From Candidatus Alectryobacillus merdavium (GTDB taxonomy: Bacteria > Bacillota_I > Bacilli_A > RFN20 > CAG-826): a DNA stretch of 7,775 nucleotides. Positions 7,218 through 7,775 of this stretch are shown here, one piece after another. Numbering within the stretch: position 1 is the first letter of the stretch; every line of letters starts with the position of its first letter. The notes beneath the pieces were generated by a model, which saw nothing but the letters and a program-made list of their open reading frames with translations, made no database searches and had not been told where the DNA came from. The stretch covers positions 1-7,775 of the forward strand of contig JADIMN010000175.1 in assembly GCA_017694735.1 (NCBI GenBank). The letters are read 5' to 3'. The position numbers were made by a program, and so were the translations under genes.

Positions 7218-7505
7218 ATGGTCGTAAATGTGATAAATGGTAAATTAAGTGAGAAAGAACAAGACGCTTATGTAGAATATGCTTTAAAACATAGCGAAGG
7301 TAAGGAGTTATCTCAATTAGATATTAAATTAGATGGTGATTATGTTGATTTAACATATCACTTTAATAAAGTTCCTTTTGAAAGAATTAGAAGAATTACT
7401 GGATATCTAGTTGGAACTCTTGATAGATTTAATGACGCAAAGAGAGCTGAAGTAGAAGCAAGAGTAAAGCATTCTATGAAAGTTAACTTAGATGCTAATC
7501 ACTAA
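7218..7505 (+). CDS. Small protein matching the glycyl-radical C-terminus of anaerobic ribonucleotide reductase (NrdD)
   Basis: This is a 95-residue protein without signal peptide, membrane helix or cysteines. Residues 56-85 follow the extreme C-terminus of class III ribonucleotide reductase: RRITGYL at 58-64, RFN at 70-72, then K75, E78-V79 and RVKH at 82-85. These match the E. coli NrdD pattern RRVCGYL ... FNAGK ... EEV ... RVKH. Gly62 falls at the glycine that carries the radical (Gly681 in E. coli). The large catalytic barrel, the active-site cysteines and the zinc-ribbon cysteines are all missing, and the first 50 residues are not recognised. Short proteins of this kind are, as I recall, often labelled as NrdD in anaerobic Firmicutes; their function is not established to my knowledge. 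A role as a spare radical domain, like GrcA for pyruvate formate-lyase, is inference. Ribosome site AAAGGAGA at 7205-7212 supports the ATG. It is transcribed alone. Confidence 0.7.
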   Translation: MVVNVINGKLSEKEQDAYVEYALKHSEGKELSQLDIKLDGDYVDLTYHFNKVPFERIRRITGYLVGTLDRFNDAKRAEVEARVKHSMKVNLDANH

Positions 7506-7520
7506 TTAATTACAAAAAAT

Positions 7521-7570
7521 AAAACCTATTAGTTTAAATCTTCTGATTTTTATAATAGGTTTTTATTTTT
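7521..7570 (+). terminator. Intrinsic terminator after the NrdD-like gene
   Basis: An 11-base-pair perfect stem (AAAACCTATTA, 7521-7531, with TAATAGGTTTT, 7553-7563) encloses a 21-base loop and continues into a T-rich tract to 7570. The A-run on the 5' side may also allow it to act on the opposite strand. Confidence 0.8.
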
Positions 7571-7579
7571 ATATTTATG

Positions 7580-7607
7580 TTGAAATTAATTAAAATTTTG
7601 CTATAAT
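7580..7607 (+). promoter_or_regulatory. Strong promoter of tRNA-His
   Basis: TTGAAA at 7580-7585 and a perfect TATAAT at 7602-7607 are separated by 16 bases, with an extended TG at 7599-7600 one base before the -10 box. Transcription would begin about 5-8 bases before the tRNA. This is the best-formed promoter in the window, as expected for a stable RNA gene. Confidence 0.8.
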
Positions 7608-7620
7608 ATTAAATACACGT

Positions 7621-7697
7621 GGCGAGTGTGGTGAAGCGGTTAACACACCCGGCTGTGACCCGGTCATTCGTGAGTTCGAATCTCATCACTCGCCCCA
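7621..7697 (+). tRNA. tRNA-His (anticodon GTG), CCA encoded
   Basis: The cloverleaf is complete. Acceptor stem is GCGAGTG (7622-7628) with CACTCGC (7687-7693). An extra G at 7621 (position -1) faces discriminator C73 at 7694, the identity element of histidine tRNA, and CCA at 7695-7697 is encoded. The anticodon GTG is at 7655-7657 with U33 and A37. The T-loop TTCGAAT is at 7675-7681. The top anticodon-stem pair (C at 7648 with T at 7664) is a mismatch, and the D-stem has three pairs. It reads CAC and CAT codons. It is transcribed alone. Confidence 0.95.
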
Positions 7698-7709
7698 TTG
7701 AGAAAATTT

Positions 7710-7740
7710 GAAGCTTAATTTTAGAGGCTTCTTTTTTTAT
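7710..7740 (+). terminator. Intrinsic terminator of tRNA-His
   Basis: A 7-base-pair stem (GAAGCTT, 7710-7716, with AGGCTTC, 7725-7731, containing one G-T pair) has an 8-base loop and is followed by seven T. It starts 12 bases after the encoded CCA, showing that no further tRNA follows in the same transcript. Confidence 0.8.
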
Positions 7741-7775
7741 TTTTTCACTTAAATAGCCTGCAAATACCTCATATT

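Noticed and set aside
7749..7775. Possible 3' end of a minus-strand gene running off the window (eight codons then TAA)
   Set aside because: Only eight codons are visible and any A/T-rich edge would give such a match by chance; it cannot be supported.

Overview
The window looks like chromosomal DNA from a low-GC (roughly 30% by eye), Gram-positive-type bacterium. It is probably in or near the Bacilli/Mollicutes branch, such as an uncultured gut lineage of the RF39, Erysipelotrichales or Acholeplasma type. Support comes from the A/T-rich codon use, strong AGGAGG-type ribosome sites, TATAAT promoters, lipoproteins with Gram-positive-style lipoboxes and a long PotA of the kind I recall from mollicutes. 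All tryptophans visible in these proteins are TGG and no gene contains an internal TGA, so the standard bacterial code fits better than the Mycoplasma code. The genus cannot be fixed from this window.

Positions 1-143 are an A/T-rich leader with two overlapping sigma-A-type promoters. Positions 144-5103 hold a tightly packed polyamine ABC importer operon in the order potA-potB-potC-potD, with overlaps of 11, 4 and 8 bases at the junctions. The ATPase, the two permeases and the solute-binding lipoprotein should form one spermidine/putrescine uptake complex. Three of the four subunits are enlarged. PotA has a lysine-rich helical insert and a second C-terminal TOBE-like repeat, PotC has a long polar tail, and PotD has insertions plus a C-terminal membrane helix, so it may be held to the membrane at both ends.

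Positions 5162-7044 hold a second unit: a DtxR/MntR-family metal-dependent repressor followed two bases later by a lipoprotein zinc metallopeptidase resembling family M6. The repressor has no ribosome site and a TATAAT box ends 6 bases before its ATG, which suggests a leaderless transcript. A hairpin at 7103-7126 closes the unit.

Positions 7218-7505 hold a 95-residue protein whose second half matches the extreme C-terminus of the anaerobic (class III) ribonucleotide reductase NrdD, including the glycine that carries the radical. It has no catalytic domain and no cysteines. It has its own promoter and a strong terminator. A histidine tRNA gene with its own promoter, encoded CCA and terminator fills 7580-7740.

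The most interesting items are the free-standing NrdD-type glycyl-radical domain, the leaderless metal regulator paired with a secreted protease, and the enlarged polyamine importer subunits. No mobile element, CRISPR array or clear sign of transfer is visible, and no stretch longer than about 175 bases lacks a gene.
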